Virus record (IMG/VR): IMGVR_UViG_3300039100_000006
Coordinates: 1 to 40,649 of that record
Reading direction: 5' to 3' (one strand)
Source of the DNA: a virus
Length of the DNA stretch: 40,649 bases
Shown: positions 32,891 to 40,649 of the stretch, one piece after another
How positions within the stretch are numbered: position 1 is the first letter of the stretch
Layout: each line of letters starts with the position of its first letter
Program-made: the position numbers and the translations under genes
Notes under the pieces: generated by a model
The model's database searches: none
Seen by the model: the letters and a program-made list of their open reading frames with translations, nothing else
What the model was told of the DNA's origin: nothing

Positions 32891-32927
32891 CAAAAAACAG
32901 GCCCCCATCCCCGAAGGGATGAGGGCC
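32891..32927 (-). terminator. UUCG-capped terminator of the late operon
   Basis: On the minus strand: GGCCC, one mismatch, CATCCC, tetraloop TTCG, GGGATG, GGGCC, then TGTTTTTTG. It lies 20 bases beyond the last lysis gene and 5 beyond the HNH stop on the other strand; the T run makes it effective leftward only. Confidence 0.85.
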
Positions 32928-32946
32928 ATTGCCTCGCGCTAGTGGG

Positions 32947-33138
32947 TTACTTAGACCCACGTCCAAACTCTGCTGCCTTTGGGTCTAATGCCTTTAGCAG
33001 TGGACCTGCAACTGCAGCAAGTGCTGCTGATGCTAGGGCTTTTGGATCTGTTACACCTGCAAGGTATAAAGCGATTACTGATGCGATACCAGCACGTAGG
33101 TACGTTGCTGCTACTGCCTTTAACTTGTTCTTATCCAT
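32947..33138 (-). CDS. Holin-like membrane protein
   Basis: The product is 63 aa, MDKNKLKAVAATYLRAGIAS then V-I-A-L-Y-L-A-G-V. Two short hydrophobic helices separated by a T-D-P-K turn, with a charged C-terminus (E-F-G-R-G-S-K). I recall near-identical layouts in phage lysis cassettes. It follows the endolysin and would permeabilise the membrane. Confidence 0.65.
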   Translation of the reverse strand: MDKNKLKAVAATYLRAGIASVIALYLAGVTDPKALASAALAAVAGPLLKALDPKAAEFGRGSK

Positions 33139-33140
33139 TG

Positions 33141-33614
33141 TTACTCCTTTGGACTTGTTGGTTCTTTCTTCTTTGGTAAAGGCCTAACTGCTGCCTTAAC
33201 TTTTGCGACAACTTTTGGTGTTCCCAACCAAGGGAACCACGGGGAAGTGTCGTCTCCACATCCTTCTTTGATCGAGATGTGAAGATGTTTGTTGTGTTTA
33301 TTGCTACCTGTGTAAACACGGTCACCCTCTGAGGCACGCTCTGTTGACCAGATCTTGCCCTGAAAAATTAAATACTTAACACGCTTGTCTGCTTTGAGTT
33401 GTTGGAATAAAGCAAAGCAATCAATGCCACCCAACTTATCGTGGGTTAGGTCTACTGCATAACCTGTATTGTGGTCAGAGTTAGGACTCTGATGGATGTG
33501 TGCCTTGCTCGGCAGTAGTCCATCTGATGCTTTCTTGCGTAATGGTGCTATCGCTGTGGCTTGTCGAAGGACAGCAATAGCGGCAGGCGTGGCTCTCTTG
33601 GCAACAGGTTTCAT
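33141..33614 (-). CDS. Endolysin, M15-type D-Ala-D-Ala carboxypeptidase-like
   Basis: The product is 157 aa. Zinc ligands and catalytic pattern of M15/VanY-like peptidases: S-D-H48-N-T-G-Y-A-V-D55-L-T-H and H-N-K-H110-L-H112-I-S-I. It would cut peptide stems of peptidoglycan at lysis. Cationic Pro/Lys C-terminal tail (about 135-157) may bind cell wall. It is flanked by two small membrane proteins, forming a lysis cassette. Confidence 0.85.
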   Translation of the reverse strand: MKPVAKRATPAAIAVLRQATAIAPLRKKASDGLLPSKAHIHQSPNSDHNTGYAVDLTHDKLGGIDCFALFQQLKADKRVKYLIFQGKIWSTERASEGDRVYTGSNKHNKHLHISIKEGCGDDTSPWFPWLGTPKVVAKVKAAVRPLPKKKEPTSPKE

Positions 33615-33620
33615 CGTTAC

Positions 33621-33815
33621 TCATTTCTCTGCAATCAATCGGTACAGGTCATCTATACGTTCTTCTAATCTTGTGACTGAATCTTTAAGTGATGAACCAC
33701 CGTTAGGCTTGAGTTCATTGAGGTAGTGCTTAACCATCCAGCGTACTGCTGCACCGAAGCCACCTACTATTGTGCATACTGCAACAGCAACTGTTGCGTA
33801 GTCTTGTGCCTGCAT
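33621..33815 (-). CDS. Small membrane protein with coiled coil (holin-like)
   Basis: The product is 64 aa: one N-terminal transmembrane helix (Y-A-T-V-A-V-A-V-C-T-I-V-G-G-F-G-A-A-V) and a C-terminal coiled coil (V-T-R-L-E-E-R-I-D-D-L-Y-R-L-I). Such proteins next to endolysins are holins or holin partners. Confidence 0.65.
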   Translation of the reverse strand: MQAQDYATVAVAVCTIVGGFGAAVRWMVKHYLNELKPNGGSSLKDSVTRLEERIDDLYRLIAEK

Positions 33816-36022
33816 TAGACCGTCCTAATGGTTACTAGGAGCGTTCCACCGTATCCGCTGAAGCGCTTATCTGAAGGGGTTGTATTTCTGAAATCAAGTT
33901 CTTCGATAAGTCCGATGTAGGACTCACCAGTTCTAAAGTCTTCAACGCGGATGGTGTCACCCACATTTTCAATCTGTTCTAGTTGACTCATACGGTCATA
34001 GGCAGAACCTTCAAAGCCAATCTCAACCCCGAAGTGATCTGATTCGTGGTCAAAGCAAGACAGTGGATACTGGATTAAACGCTGACGTGGGATAGCAGGC
34101 AGTGCCTTGATCTGGTATCCAGTAAATAGTGGACCCTTAGAACTATCGGTAGTTGAACGAGTTAGTGTGAACTGGAAGCCAAGGTACTCTTGTGATGCTT
34201 GAGGATAGTTGATGTTAACCTCTGGAACAGTTGCCTCTTGTGCAAAGGTACCAATGCGATAGTAGTTATCGGCATAGTCAATAGAGTCAATGTTTAATCC
34301 ACCGTTAGTGGTATCTACACGAGCCTGCATCAACTTAAAGATCTTGAGTTCTAGTGTGTTATAGCGTACATAACCTGTACGCAAGAAGCCTTCTGCCAAT
34401 AAGGTAGATGCTGATTCAATGTAGATAGTTCCATCTGATCCATTACCAGCATTGCAAAATGCTAAGCGGTTAGTATCTCCTAGGAAAGCACAGGCTGTGG
34501 TGTAACTAAGCAATGTATCTGCTGGGTTGTACAAGTCATAGGAATAAGGGAACTGAAGGTTACCTAATGGTTGACCCATATCTACACGAGTCACACCGAC
34601 CTGACCATCAACGCCAGAGGCAGCCCAAATATATCTATCACGGAAACCAAAGTCATAGACTGGTTGTTGCGATTCAAAGATTAAAGCACCGTAGGTAATG
34701 GAGCCATCGAGTTGACTTGCATCTGCCATACGCATACCTTGGCTAGTACCAATAGCCATATTGCCAAGGTAGTAGGCAATCTTAAATACAATCTCACCTA
34801 CTGGTAGTTCTGCTGCAGTGATAGCACTGGTCAGGGTAGGCATAGCACCAGCAGTAGACAAGGTAAACTTGTAGATATTGGACTGGATACCTGAGTAGCC
34901 TGAGATGTAGATAGCAGCACCACTAGATGTAATGCTAGTAAAGATATGATCTGGGTCATTGTGTGAATAGACCGCTGCTGGTAGTGATGTTGCGCTACTA
35001 GCAAACTCATAGACCTTATCGTTGACACACATCACAATACGTTCTTTGGTGTACTCCATAACAGCGTTAGTTACAGTGATGCTGTTTTCAGTAATCATTA
35101 GAGTAGGCGATACAGAACTATCATCCGATAGTAACTTTTTGTATACTCTTAGTCTTGGAGTTCCAGCATTAAGTACGTTAGTAACCCAGTAGGCATAGAC
35201 ACCATCATCACAGATAGCGTGTACTGCGTAGTCAGTACCTGATATGTAATCAATGAAGTGGATAACATCTGCCACGCCTGTACCTACTGGAGATACAGCA
35301 GTAGATGCTACGTCGGCAGCAACCTTGGCATATGTAAAAGTGGTAGTTGTAGGTACACCTGTGATGCGGTACTCACCATTGAAGGTAGCATCCACACCAG
35401 TAATAGTAATCTGCATACCCACAGATAGGCCGTGTGCTGCAGTTGTGGTCAGCGTTGCTACATTTGTAGTAAGCGCCTTGTTGTTGATAGATACAGTGAT
35501 TGCTGGAAAGATCTTGTCTACGTCATACTCATCGGCAAGAAGCACACCGTTGTAAAGGTTGCTGTTCTTTGTCCACTGAATAGAACGCATCATCTGCCAC
35601 GGACGACCATCAGTTCTGATGCCACCTGTGGTAATGTGCTGGCTATCTGATTGCTTGAGTAGTGTTGCCTGTCCTTTGGTCCAGACATCTAAACCTTTAG
35701 ACTCTGTGTACTGGAAGCGAAGCGACTCATCCTGGATAGGTTCAAAGAACTTGATGCCTTGTCCATAGTGGAAAGAGGATTGGCTACGTAGCCACCAACC
35801 AGTCAGTGTCTGCTCACCAGGCTCACGGCTCTGGTCAATCTGTTGCTTACGATACTGCGCTGTTACGCGACGATATGGTGAATCGTCAGAGTTCAACAGA
35901 AAGAACGGTAAGCCTGCGATTGCTACATCGTAGGCTTCACCTGTTGCTGAGTAGTTTGTAGCACCTGCTGGATTGGAAAGGGTATATACCAGACCCTCGG
36001 TAATGTCGTCGCCGTATGGCAC
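33815..36022 (-). CDS. Large tail protein, propeller-like, with Ig-like insert
   Basis: The product is 735 aa, GTG start at 36022 after AAGGGG. Residues of about 188-262 are an Ig-like module (A-L-T-T-N-V-A-T-L-T-T-T-A-A-H-G-L) also found in the major capsid protein. From about 265 to 620, repeated beta blades with Y-W-V, Y-I-S-G-Y and I-W-A-A-S-G-V-D-G suggest a beta-propeller, as in tubular-tail or nozzle proteins of short-tailed phages. The C-terminal 100 residues include F-R-T-G-E-S-Y-I-G-L. Likely the tail nozzle or hub. Confidence 0.65.
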   Translation of the reverse strand: MPYGDDITEGLVYTLSNPAGATNYSATGEAYDVAIAGLPFFLLNSDDSPYRRVTAQYRKQQIDQSREPGEQTLTGWWLRSQSSFHYGQGIKFFEPIQDESLRFQYTESKGLDVWTKGQATLLKQSDSQHITTGGIRTDGRPWQMMRSIQWTKNSNLYNGVLLADEYDVDKIFPAITVSINNKALTTNVATLTTTAAHGLSVGMQITITGVDATFNGEYRITGVPTTTTFTYAKVAADVASTAVSPVGTGVADVIHFIDYISGTDYAVHAICDDGVYAYWVTNVLNAGTPRLRVYKKLLSDDSSVSPTLMITENSITVTNAVMEYTKERIVMCVNDKVYEFASSATSLPAAVYSHNDPDHIFTSITSSGAAIYISGYSGIQSNIYKFTLSTAGAMPTLTSAITAAELPVGEIVFKIAYYLGNMAIGTSQGMRMADASQLDGSITYGALIFESQQPVYDFGFRDRYIWAASGVDGQVGVTRVDMGQPLGNLQFPYSYDLYNPADTLLSYTTACAFLGDTNRLAFCNAGNGSDGTIYIESASTLLAEGFLRTGYVRYNTLELKIFKLMQARVDTTNGGLNIDSIDYADNYYRIGTFAQEATVPEVNINYPQASQEYLGFQFTLTRSTTDSSKGPLFTGYQIKALPAIPRQRLIQYPLSCFDHESDHFGVEIGFEGSAYDRMSQLEQIENVGDTIRVEDFRTGESYIGLIEELDFRNTTPSDKRFSGYGGTLLVTIRTV

Positions 36023-36032
36023 TTAGTTCCCC

Positions 36033-36404
36033 TTAGTTTGTTGGGCCTGTTAATTCAATCCACTGTTGATTAGGTTCAAACCACGCATAAGCCTTGTCAT
36101 CTTCTGGCTTAGCCACAGGTGGTTGCCAGTTAAGGTCAGCATCTAGTACCCAAGATCCGTATGGCTGAGGTGTGATGAAGGCATCCTTGTCAGGATCGTA
36201 AGTGTAACTGATACCTGCATAACGCTTACGGATTGTGCCGTTGTAAGAAGTCTGCACCCACTTGGTATCTTCACCAAGTAAAGACTTGCAGAACGCAATA
36301 CCTTTAGCCTCTGACTCAACGCCATTGTCTAGTAGTTCTTCATTAGCCACCACAATTACTTGTGTGACTACATTGTTATCATCTAGTTGTGCAAAGTGTG
36401 CCAT
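36033..36404 (-). CDS. Conserved small tail-fibre-region protein
   Basis: The product is 123 aa from the second of two tandem ATGs (36404), because AAGGAG then has proper spacing. Motifs: H-F-A-Q-L-D-D-N-N-V-V, G-I-A-F-C-K, W-V-Q-T-S-Y-N-G-T-I-R-K-R-Y-A-G, P-Q-P-Y-G-S-W. I recall this as a widespread, uncharacterised family in cyanophages and other aquatic phages, next to fibre genes. Possibly a fibre-assembly or capping protein. Confidence 0.7.
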   Translation of the reverse strand: MAHFAQLDDNNVVTQVIVVANEELLDNGVESEAKGIAFCKSLLGEDTKWVQTSYNGTIRKRYAGISYTYDPDKDAFITPQPYGSWVLDADLNWQPPVAKPEDDKAYAWFEPNQQWIELTGPTN

Positions 36405-36413
36405 CATATCTCC

Positions 36414-37280
36414 TTAAAAAGTTATGCTTCCTGAACCAGTAAAACGATAAATTCTAAATCCACCCGTTGTGGTTATTGTGGGTGATCCTGTTGTTGATGT
36501 AGCAAGTGCAAATGAGTCTGCATAACGCAAAACTACAATTCCACTTCCTCCTGAACCGCTTGTACAAGTAGGTGTAGCGTTTCCATCACGCGTTCCACCT
36601 CCACCAGTTCCAGTATTATTGCCTCCGTTTGCTCCAACGCTAGGAGTTCCAGCACCGCCTGACGCTGATCCACTACCGCCTAAACCACCTTGTGCATAAG
36701 TAACTGCCGAACCACTTATACTATTAGATAATCCAGCGCCACCTAAACCACCAGTGTTAAAAGAAGCATTGCCTCCAACTCCACCAGCACCTCCGCCACC
36801 ACCTGACCCAAATCTATTAGCAGATGTGGCTTCAGTACATACTCCACCATTGTTTCCCTGTCCAGCAGTACCCAATCCAGGTAAACTAGTAGTATTAAAA
36901 CTACCACCTCCTGAACCGCCAGTTGCACCAGCACCACTAGATGCATTTCCGCCACCACCTCCAATAGAAGTAATGGTACTAAAAACTGAGTTGTTGCCAT
37001 TTGCGCCTGGACTTGTGGCTGTGTTTGTTGTACCAGCCCCACCAGCACCAATGGTTATTGTTATTGGTGTTCCTGCGGTAACAGCAAATCCTGATGCAGT
37101 TCTATAGCCTCCTGCACCACCACCGCCGCCAGCAAAGTTCACGTTACTCCAAGCGTTACCGCCTGCAGCACCACCTGCAACTACTAAGTATTCAACATTT
37201 GGTGTTACTGGATTATAGAAAGCGTTACCAACAAGCATACTGCCTGAGCGAGTTTTATTCTTTACACTTTTGTTTGCCAT
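36414..37280 (-). CDS. Glycine-rich fibre/adhesin protein A
   Basis: The product is 288 aa. The N-terminal docking motif S-V-K-N-K-T-R-S-G-S-M-L-V-G-N is shared with two other fibre genes. The middle is glycine-rich (G-G-G-G-G-A-G-G repeats) of the type that forms polyglycine-II bundles in phage receptor-binding tips. The C-terminal I-V-V-L-R-Y and beta end resemble protein B. Probable receptor-binding protein. Confidence 0.8.
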   Translation of the reverse strand: MANKSVKNKTRSGSMLVGNAFYNPVTPNVEYLVVAGGAAGGNAWSNVNFAGGGGGAGGYRTASGFAVTAGTPITITIGAGGAGTTNTATSPGANGNNSVFSTITSIGGGGGNASSGAGATGGSGGGSFNTTSLPGLGTAGQGNNGGVCTEATSANRFGSGGGGGAGGVGGNASFNTGGLGGAGLSNSISGSAVTYAQGGLGGSGSASGGAGTPSVGANGGNNTGTGGGGTRDGNATPTCTSGSGGSGIVVLRYADSFALATSTTGSPTITTTGGFRIYRFTGSGSITF

Positions 37281-38173
37281 TATCCACCCACCTGTGCTCT
37301 TGTGTATCGAACTACAACAATTCCTGATCCGCCTGTGCCGCCAGTTCTGCTTGTGGTTACTCCTGCAGCATTTGCTGCCCCACCTCCACCGCCACCTGTG
37401 TTAGCAGTTCCTGCGGTTCCGTTTGCACTGTAGCCACCAGCACCACCACCACCAGAACCACCAGAGGCTGATGCAGTCGTGTTACCGCCAGCACCTCCGC
37501 CAGCGTATGTAGTGCCAAAGTAAGATGCACCTGCTCCGCCTGCTGACTGTGAGCCAACAGCACCTGCACCTCCACCGCCACCTGCAGTAGCAGATGGTGC
37601 ATAAGGATTTGCAGCACCACTTGAACCAGCAAAACCTTGTCCTACTGTTCTGGTTCCAGCACTTCCAGCGCTTCCACCTTCAGAGGGAACGTTGACAAAG
37701 GCGAAGCCACCTCCACCTGAGCCACCATTGCCTGTTGCAACGTCATAACCACCACCACCACCGCCACCAATGGCTGTCGTTGAACCAAAAACTGTGTTAG
37801 TTCCATTTGTACCAGTGGTTGTATAGCCAGTACCTGCACCACCACCACCAATAGTTAAAGTGATATTGGCTGCACTTGATTGTGATGTTGAATAAGCAGC
37901 ACCACCAGCACCACCGCCGCCACCTGCATAAGCAAAAGCACTGGTGCTACCAGATCCACCAGCACCACCGCCGCCACCAGCAATAGCAATTACATCATAG
38001 GTTAAAGTACCAACAGAAACTCCAAGAGTCCCACTAGATGTAAATGTTCGGTAATAGTATGTTGCATCAGATGTTAATGTTCCACCAGTAACTACTGGCT
38101 GTGGCATAAAAGCGGAATTACCAACCAAGAGGCTTCTACTGTACGTCTTATTCTTTACGCTAAAAACAGCCAT
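37280..38173 (-). CDS. Glycine-rich fibre/adhesin protein B
   Basis: The product is 297 aa, paralogue of protein A. N-terminus S-V-K-N-K-T-Y-S-R-S-L-L-V-G-N; long glycine-rich core with repeated G-G-G-G-A-G; ends G-I-V-V-V-R-Y-T-R. It overlaps protein A at the stop-start junction. Sequence variation with conserved N-terminus fits alternative or heteromeric receptor-binding tips. Confidence 0.8.
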   Translation of the reverse strand: MAVFSVKNKTYSRSLLVGNSAFMPQPVVTGGTLTSDATYYYRTFTSSGTLGVSVGTLTYDVIAIAGGGGGAGGSGSTSAFAYAGGGGGAGGAAYSTSQSSAANITLTIGGGGAGTGYTTTGTNGTNTVFGSTTAIGGGGGGGYDVATGNGGSGGGGFAFVNVPSEGGSAGSAGTRTVGQGFAGSSGAANPYAPSATAGGGGGAGAVGSQSAGGAGASYFGTTYAGGGAGGNTTASASGGSGGGGAGGYSANGTAGTANTGGGGGGAANAAGVTTSRTGGTGGSGIVVVRYTRAQVGG

Positions 38174-38198
38174 TAGTTACTCCTTGATTAGTTGATAA

Positions 38199-38423
38199 TT
38201 ACTTAGATAGTGCTGCGATTTCCTCGGCTGTTAGGCCAAGGGCTGCGAGTTTTGCTTCTGCATTAGCCTTTGCTTCAGCAACTGCTGCTGCTTCTGCCTC
38301 TGCTTCGTGTGCTTCTGCTGCAGCCTGTGCTGCTGCTGCCTCGTTAGATGCGATCTCTTCGGCTGTCAAAGGACGTTCAGTGACCTCGCCTGTAGTGCAG
38401 TTGATTTCGATTGCTGTTGTCAT
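38199..38423 (-). CDS. Small Ala/Glu-rich coiled-coil protein
   Basis: The product is 74 aa. A short beta N-terminus (T-A-I-E-I-N-C-T-T-G-E-V) is followed by a long Ala/Glu helix. The motif L-T-A-E-E-I-A occurs twice, at about 19-25 and 64-70. Similar small proteins occur among phage fibre genes; perhaps a trimerisation or chaperone element. Function unknown. Confidence 0.65.
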   Translation of the reverse strand: MTTAIEINCTTGEVTERPLTAEEIASNEAAAAQAAAEAHEAEAEAAAVAEAKANAEAKLAALGLTAEEIAALSK

Positions 38424-38432
38424 TGTTGCTCC

Positions 38433-38957
38433 TTATGATTTCGATATGCCGTATAGATAGAAAGATGAACCTGATACATAGTTAGGGCCATTAGAAGGCG
38501 CAAAAGATAGAGAAGTAATTGCGCTAGTGTTTCTGTATAAATGAGCCTGAAGCGAGTTATAAGTGGTTGCAGCAGTGGAGTTATCCTCACGCATAATCAC
38601 AGTCGAGATTGGCTTATTAACAGTAGATAAATAGTTAGGTATGTAGATCTCTGTGCTATCAAATGTATTAGATGTGGCTGTGTTGCCGTCTGTGTTTTCT
38701 ACTGATAGGAAAGTGTTGCCAGTATTGAGGTTAGATGTAGCAGATGTGCCATCGCCGCGCAATCTTATGAATGAATAGATTGTTGAACTATCTGAGTTTA
38801 TAGTCATCTTAGTCGTATCAGATGTCGCGCTTCTATCTGTTCTTGCGCTAATCCTTATTACCAAATCCGTATAAGTTGCAGGAATTGCAGAGAAAGTAAC
38901 AGATGCAGCAGAACTAGCAAGAACATTGGATGAGATGAGTGTGTAGGTACTAGGCAT
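38433..38957 (-). CDS. Beta-rich fibre paralogue 1
   Basis: The product is 174 aa from ATG 38957 (MPSTYTLISSNVLASSAASV). Shares with the two following paralogues the pattern F-S-A-I-P-A-T-Y-T-D-L and the C-terminal Y-L-Y-G-I. Likely a jelly-roll or similar beta domain at a fibre tip. An upstream ATG at 38990 is inside the preceding gene and lacks a ribosome site. Confidence 0.7.
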   Translation of the reverse strand: MPSTYTLISSNVLASSAASVTFSAIPATYTDLVIRISARTDRSATSDTTKMTINSDSSTIYSFIRLRGDGTSATSNLNTGNTFLSVENTDGNTATSNTFDSTEIYIPNYLSTVNKPISTVIMREDNSTAATTYNSLQAHLYRNTSAITSLSFAPSNGPNYVSGSSFYLYGISKS

Positions 38958-39441
38958 TTTTGATCCCATAGATAGTAGCGGTTGAACCAATATTAAAATT
39001 TCCAGTTGCAGGAAAAATTCTTACAGATGTAATGGCTGCTGTGTTTCGCCATAATCCAACGACAATATCTTTTCGTCCAGTTCCATTTTGGTCATTGGAT
39101 GTGTCTGTTAAAGCAGTCTTAAATGTAGAATTAGCATAGGAAAATACATCAACAGAAAACAAGATTGGATTAGTAGCCGTTATTCCAACCCCGCCACGAA
39201 TAAAGGATGTTGTAACTGCACGCGCTGAGGCAGCAGTAGTGCCATCACCGCTAAGTCTTGTCCAAGAATAATTAGTTCCCGTATCAGAATTAAATTGAAG
39301 AGAGGGATAAGTTCCAGCCGATGGTACAAAAGTAAAAATTATTTTTAAGTCTGTATAAGTACCAGGTATAGAACTAAATATAATTTCTGATGCCGCAACG
39401 CCTAAAGTAGTGGTAGCGATTGGCTCATATGTTAATGGCAT
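38950..39441 (-). CDS. Beta-rich fibre paralogue 2
   Basis: The product is 163 aa. F-S-S-I-P-G-T-Y-T-D-L near the N-terminus and T-I-Y-G-I-K at the C-terminus; W-T-R-L-S-G-D-G-T-T matches F-I-R-L-R-G-D-G-T-S in paralogue 1. It lacks the S-V-K docking motif, beginning directly with the beta domain. Confidence 0.7.
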   Translation of the reverse strand: MPLTYEPIATTTLGVAASEIIFSSIPGTYTDLKIIFTFVPSAGTYPSLQFNSDTGTNYSWTRLSGDGTTAASARAVTTSFIRGGVGITATNPILFSVDVFSYANSTFKTALTDTSNDQNGTGRKDIVVGLWRNTAAITSVRIFPATGNFNIGSTATIYGIKNA

Positions 39442-39450
39442 TGTTGCCCC

Positions 39451-40065
39451 TTAATTGATTCCGTATAGTGAAAAGACTGAGGATGTAGTGAAGTTAGTGC
39501 CACCGTCTGTGATAATGCTTAGTGAGGTTACAGCAGTTGTTGCAGCATAAAGACCAGAACCTAAAGTGACATAAGAGGCATTTGTTCCTGAGTCATTGCA
39601 CTCTGTTCCGCCAAAATAACGAATAGTTTTATTTTTAGTACTTGAAGCGTAGTCGTGGATGTCTATAATGGCCACGCCCATAATGCTTGTCATATTAGGC
39701 GCAGATGTCATAGAAGATGCTGATATCTTCCACAATGTTGTGGAAGTAGTAGATGGGCTATTGCCAGGACTTGCTGATGCTGTTGCTCCGTTACCAGTCA
39801 AAAAGTGTTCAGAGTAAATAGCACTAGAAGAACCATTAAGTCTAATAATTGCAGGATAAGCGGCAGCCCCTGTAGCAGTACCTTTACTCAAAACACGAAT
39901 CTGTAAATGCTTATAAGTGCTAGGGATGCTAGAAAATGTAATAGTTCCAGAAGATCCTGTACCTGTAGCAGTAGCAATAGACTCAAATGAGGGTGGCATA
40001 TAGGCAAGATTGCCTGCGAGCAGGCTATCCCCAATAGCGCCAGTCTTGACGCTACTGATAGTCAT
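39451..40065 (-). CDS. Beta-rich fibre paralogue 3 with docking motif
   Basis: The product is 204 aa. It combines the docking motif S-V-K-T-G-A-I-G-D-S-L-L-A-G-N of the glycine-rich proteins with the F-S-S-I-P-S-T-Y domain of paralogues 1 and 2, ending S-L-Y-G-I-N. It is therefore a natural chimera linking the two fibre groups. Confidence 0.75.
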   Translation of the reverse strand: MTISSVKTGAIGDSLLAGNLAYMPPSFESIATATGTGSSGTITFSSIPSTYKHLQIRVLSKGTATGAAAYPAIIRLNGSSSAIYSEHFLTGNGATASASPGNSPSTTSTTLWKISASSMTSAPNMTSIMGVAIIDIHDYASSTKNKTIRYFGGTECNDSGTNASYVTLGSGLYAATTAVTSLSIITDGGTNFTTSSVFSLYGIN

Positions 40066-40394
40066 TAAGAAACCTCGCTACCGAAGGCCTGAAATACTAG
40101 GTTGGCTGTAGAAGCGTAGACAGATAGCACATCTGTTGTAGCCATAGTTACACCAACAGTAATGATTGTTGTATCTGATGCACCGACTGTAATGTCATAG
40201 CCTAGATAGTGAGCATTAGTAATAGATGCTCCTGCTGGACGGATTGCAATGCGGAATGTAGCTGCAGTTGCTGTTAGGTTTGCTACTGAGATAGATGAGA
40301 CTACTGTTGCTGTTGAAGCTGGTACTGTGTAGAGCGTTGTCAAGGTCGTTGCTGCTGGGTTCGACTGTCCCAACACCTTGTAAGTTGTTGCCAT
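40065..40394 (-). CDS. Small virion/fibre-associated protein (complete copy)
   Basis: The product is 109 aa, MATTYKVLGQSNPAATTLTT, all-beta, ending Q-A-F-G-S-E-V-S. It is the complete paralogue of the truncated gene at 1-211. It resembles short phage proteins near fibres or capsid decoration genes; role not established. AAGGAG precedes its start. Confidence 0.7.
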   Translation of the reverse strand: MATTYKVLGQSNPAATTLTTLYTVPASTATVVSSISVANLTATAATFRIAIRPAGASITNAHYLGYDITVGASDTTIITVGVTMATTDVLSVYASTANLVFQAFGSEVS

Positions 40395-40649
40395 TTGTTT
40401 CTCCTTATTAGTTGTTGGTTAGTTATCCGCCCATAAGCATTAGCGAGTCAGAGACTGAAGCGCCTCCACCTGTACTTTCTGCCCATTTGACACCTAGTGT
40501 TGCTGTTGCATCTGCTGTCAAGACTTGACCGTTAGTTCCCACGGCAAGGTTATCTACCACACCGCTTGCACTGGCAACGAGTAAGTCTGCCTTGGCAGTT
40601 ACTACTGTCTCAGGGATTGCTGCATCTGCTGTAGCCACACCTGCTGTAT
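40184..40649. repeat. Right copy of the diverged terminal near-repeat
   Basis: Matches 1-471. Identical at both outer edges (40184-40238 and about 40571-40649), about 94% identical by hand count across the fibre-gene end (14 differences in roughly 230 positions), and lower in between. The window ends inside the identical stretch, as expected for an assembly stopped by a repeat. Confidence 0.85.
40423..40649 (-). CDS. Fibre-type structural protein, N-terminus cut by window edge
   Basis: Only the C-terminal 75 or so residues are inside the window, including LAVGTNGQVLTADATATLG and the ending SLMLMGG. It is a near copy of the C-terminus of the 245-784 product (for example D to N, Q to A and A to E changes). 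The reading frame is open to the right edge, so no start is assigned. Confidence 0.75.
   Translation of the reverse strand, partial: TAGVATADAAIPETVVTAKADLLVASASGVVDNLAVGTNGQVLTADATATLGVKWAESTGGGASVSDSLMLMGG

Noticed and set aside
36754-37107. 117-codon plus-strand frame rich in Pro and Ala
   Set aside because: It is the antisense of the glycine-rich fibre gene; GGN codons read as proline on the other strand.

Overview
This window looks like an essentially complete genome of a tailed double-stranded DNA phage, most likely a short-tailed (podovirus-like) phage of a low- to mid-GC actinobacterium such as a freshwater planktonic lineage. The host inference rests on a phage WhiB protein with its four cysteines and GIWGG turn, a proteasome-beta-like Ntn hydrolase, an actinobacterial-style secreted transglycosylase, and base composition that looks mid-40s % GC by eye. 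I see no integrase, repressor, DNA polymerase, tRNA gene, IS element or CRISPR array. No tape-measure, sheath or tail-tube gene is recognisable.

Layout. (1) 1-21602, minus strand: the virion module. In transcription order it holds large terminase, two lysine-rich proteins, portal (TTG start), three small proteins, a 1611-residue protein plus three further large proteins (candidate DNA-ejection or internal virion proteins), scaffold, major capsid, head-completion-type genes, five very small basic proteins, minor structural genes, a collagen-like fibre, a glycosyltransferase and adaptor/fibre genes. (2) 21603-22429: a non-coding control region with two perfect DnaA-box 9-mers, palindromes, an 11-bp tandem repeat and a promoter firing to the right. 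(3) 22430-25796, plus strand: a tightly coupled operon of about 18 very small early genes ending in a secreted lytic-transglycosylase-like gene nested in other frames. A complete type II hammerhead ribozyme lies in its third intergenic gap. (4) 25797-25953: back-to-back terminators. (5) 25954-32189, minus strand: DNA metabolism and regulation (FmdB-like zinc ribbon, sigma-like factor, Nmad1-like protein, split primase, resolvase, DnaB/RecA-like ATPase, WhiB, Cas4/RecB-like Fe-S nuclease, proteasome-like hydrolase). (6) 32301-32886, plus strand: a zinc-ribbon protein and an HNH endonuclease. (7) 32947-40649, minus strand: lysis cassette, large tail protein, and an array of glycine-rich and beta-rich fibre paralogues.

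The minus-strand late genes run off the left edge and resume at the right edge. The two edges (1-471 and 40184-40649) are diverged copies of the same two-gene segment. The molecule is therefore best read as a circularly permuted genome opened inside a repeat, with one late transcription unit of about 29 kb from the terminase (21602) through the window edge to a UUCG-capped terminator at about 32900.

How the parts fit: the early operon is expressed rightward from the control region and may be cut by its own ribozyme. The leftward metabolism operon supplies replication, recombination and transcription-switching factors (sigma-like, WhiB). The long late operon then makes capsid, ejection proteins, fibres and lysis proteins. 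The strongest new observation is the hammerhead ribozyme. Next are the three-frame overlap at 25210-25796, the modular fibre array and the near-repeat at the window ends.
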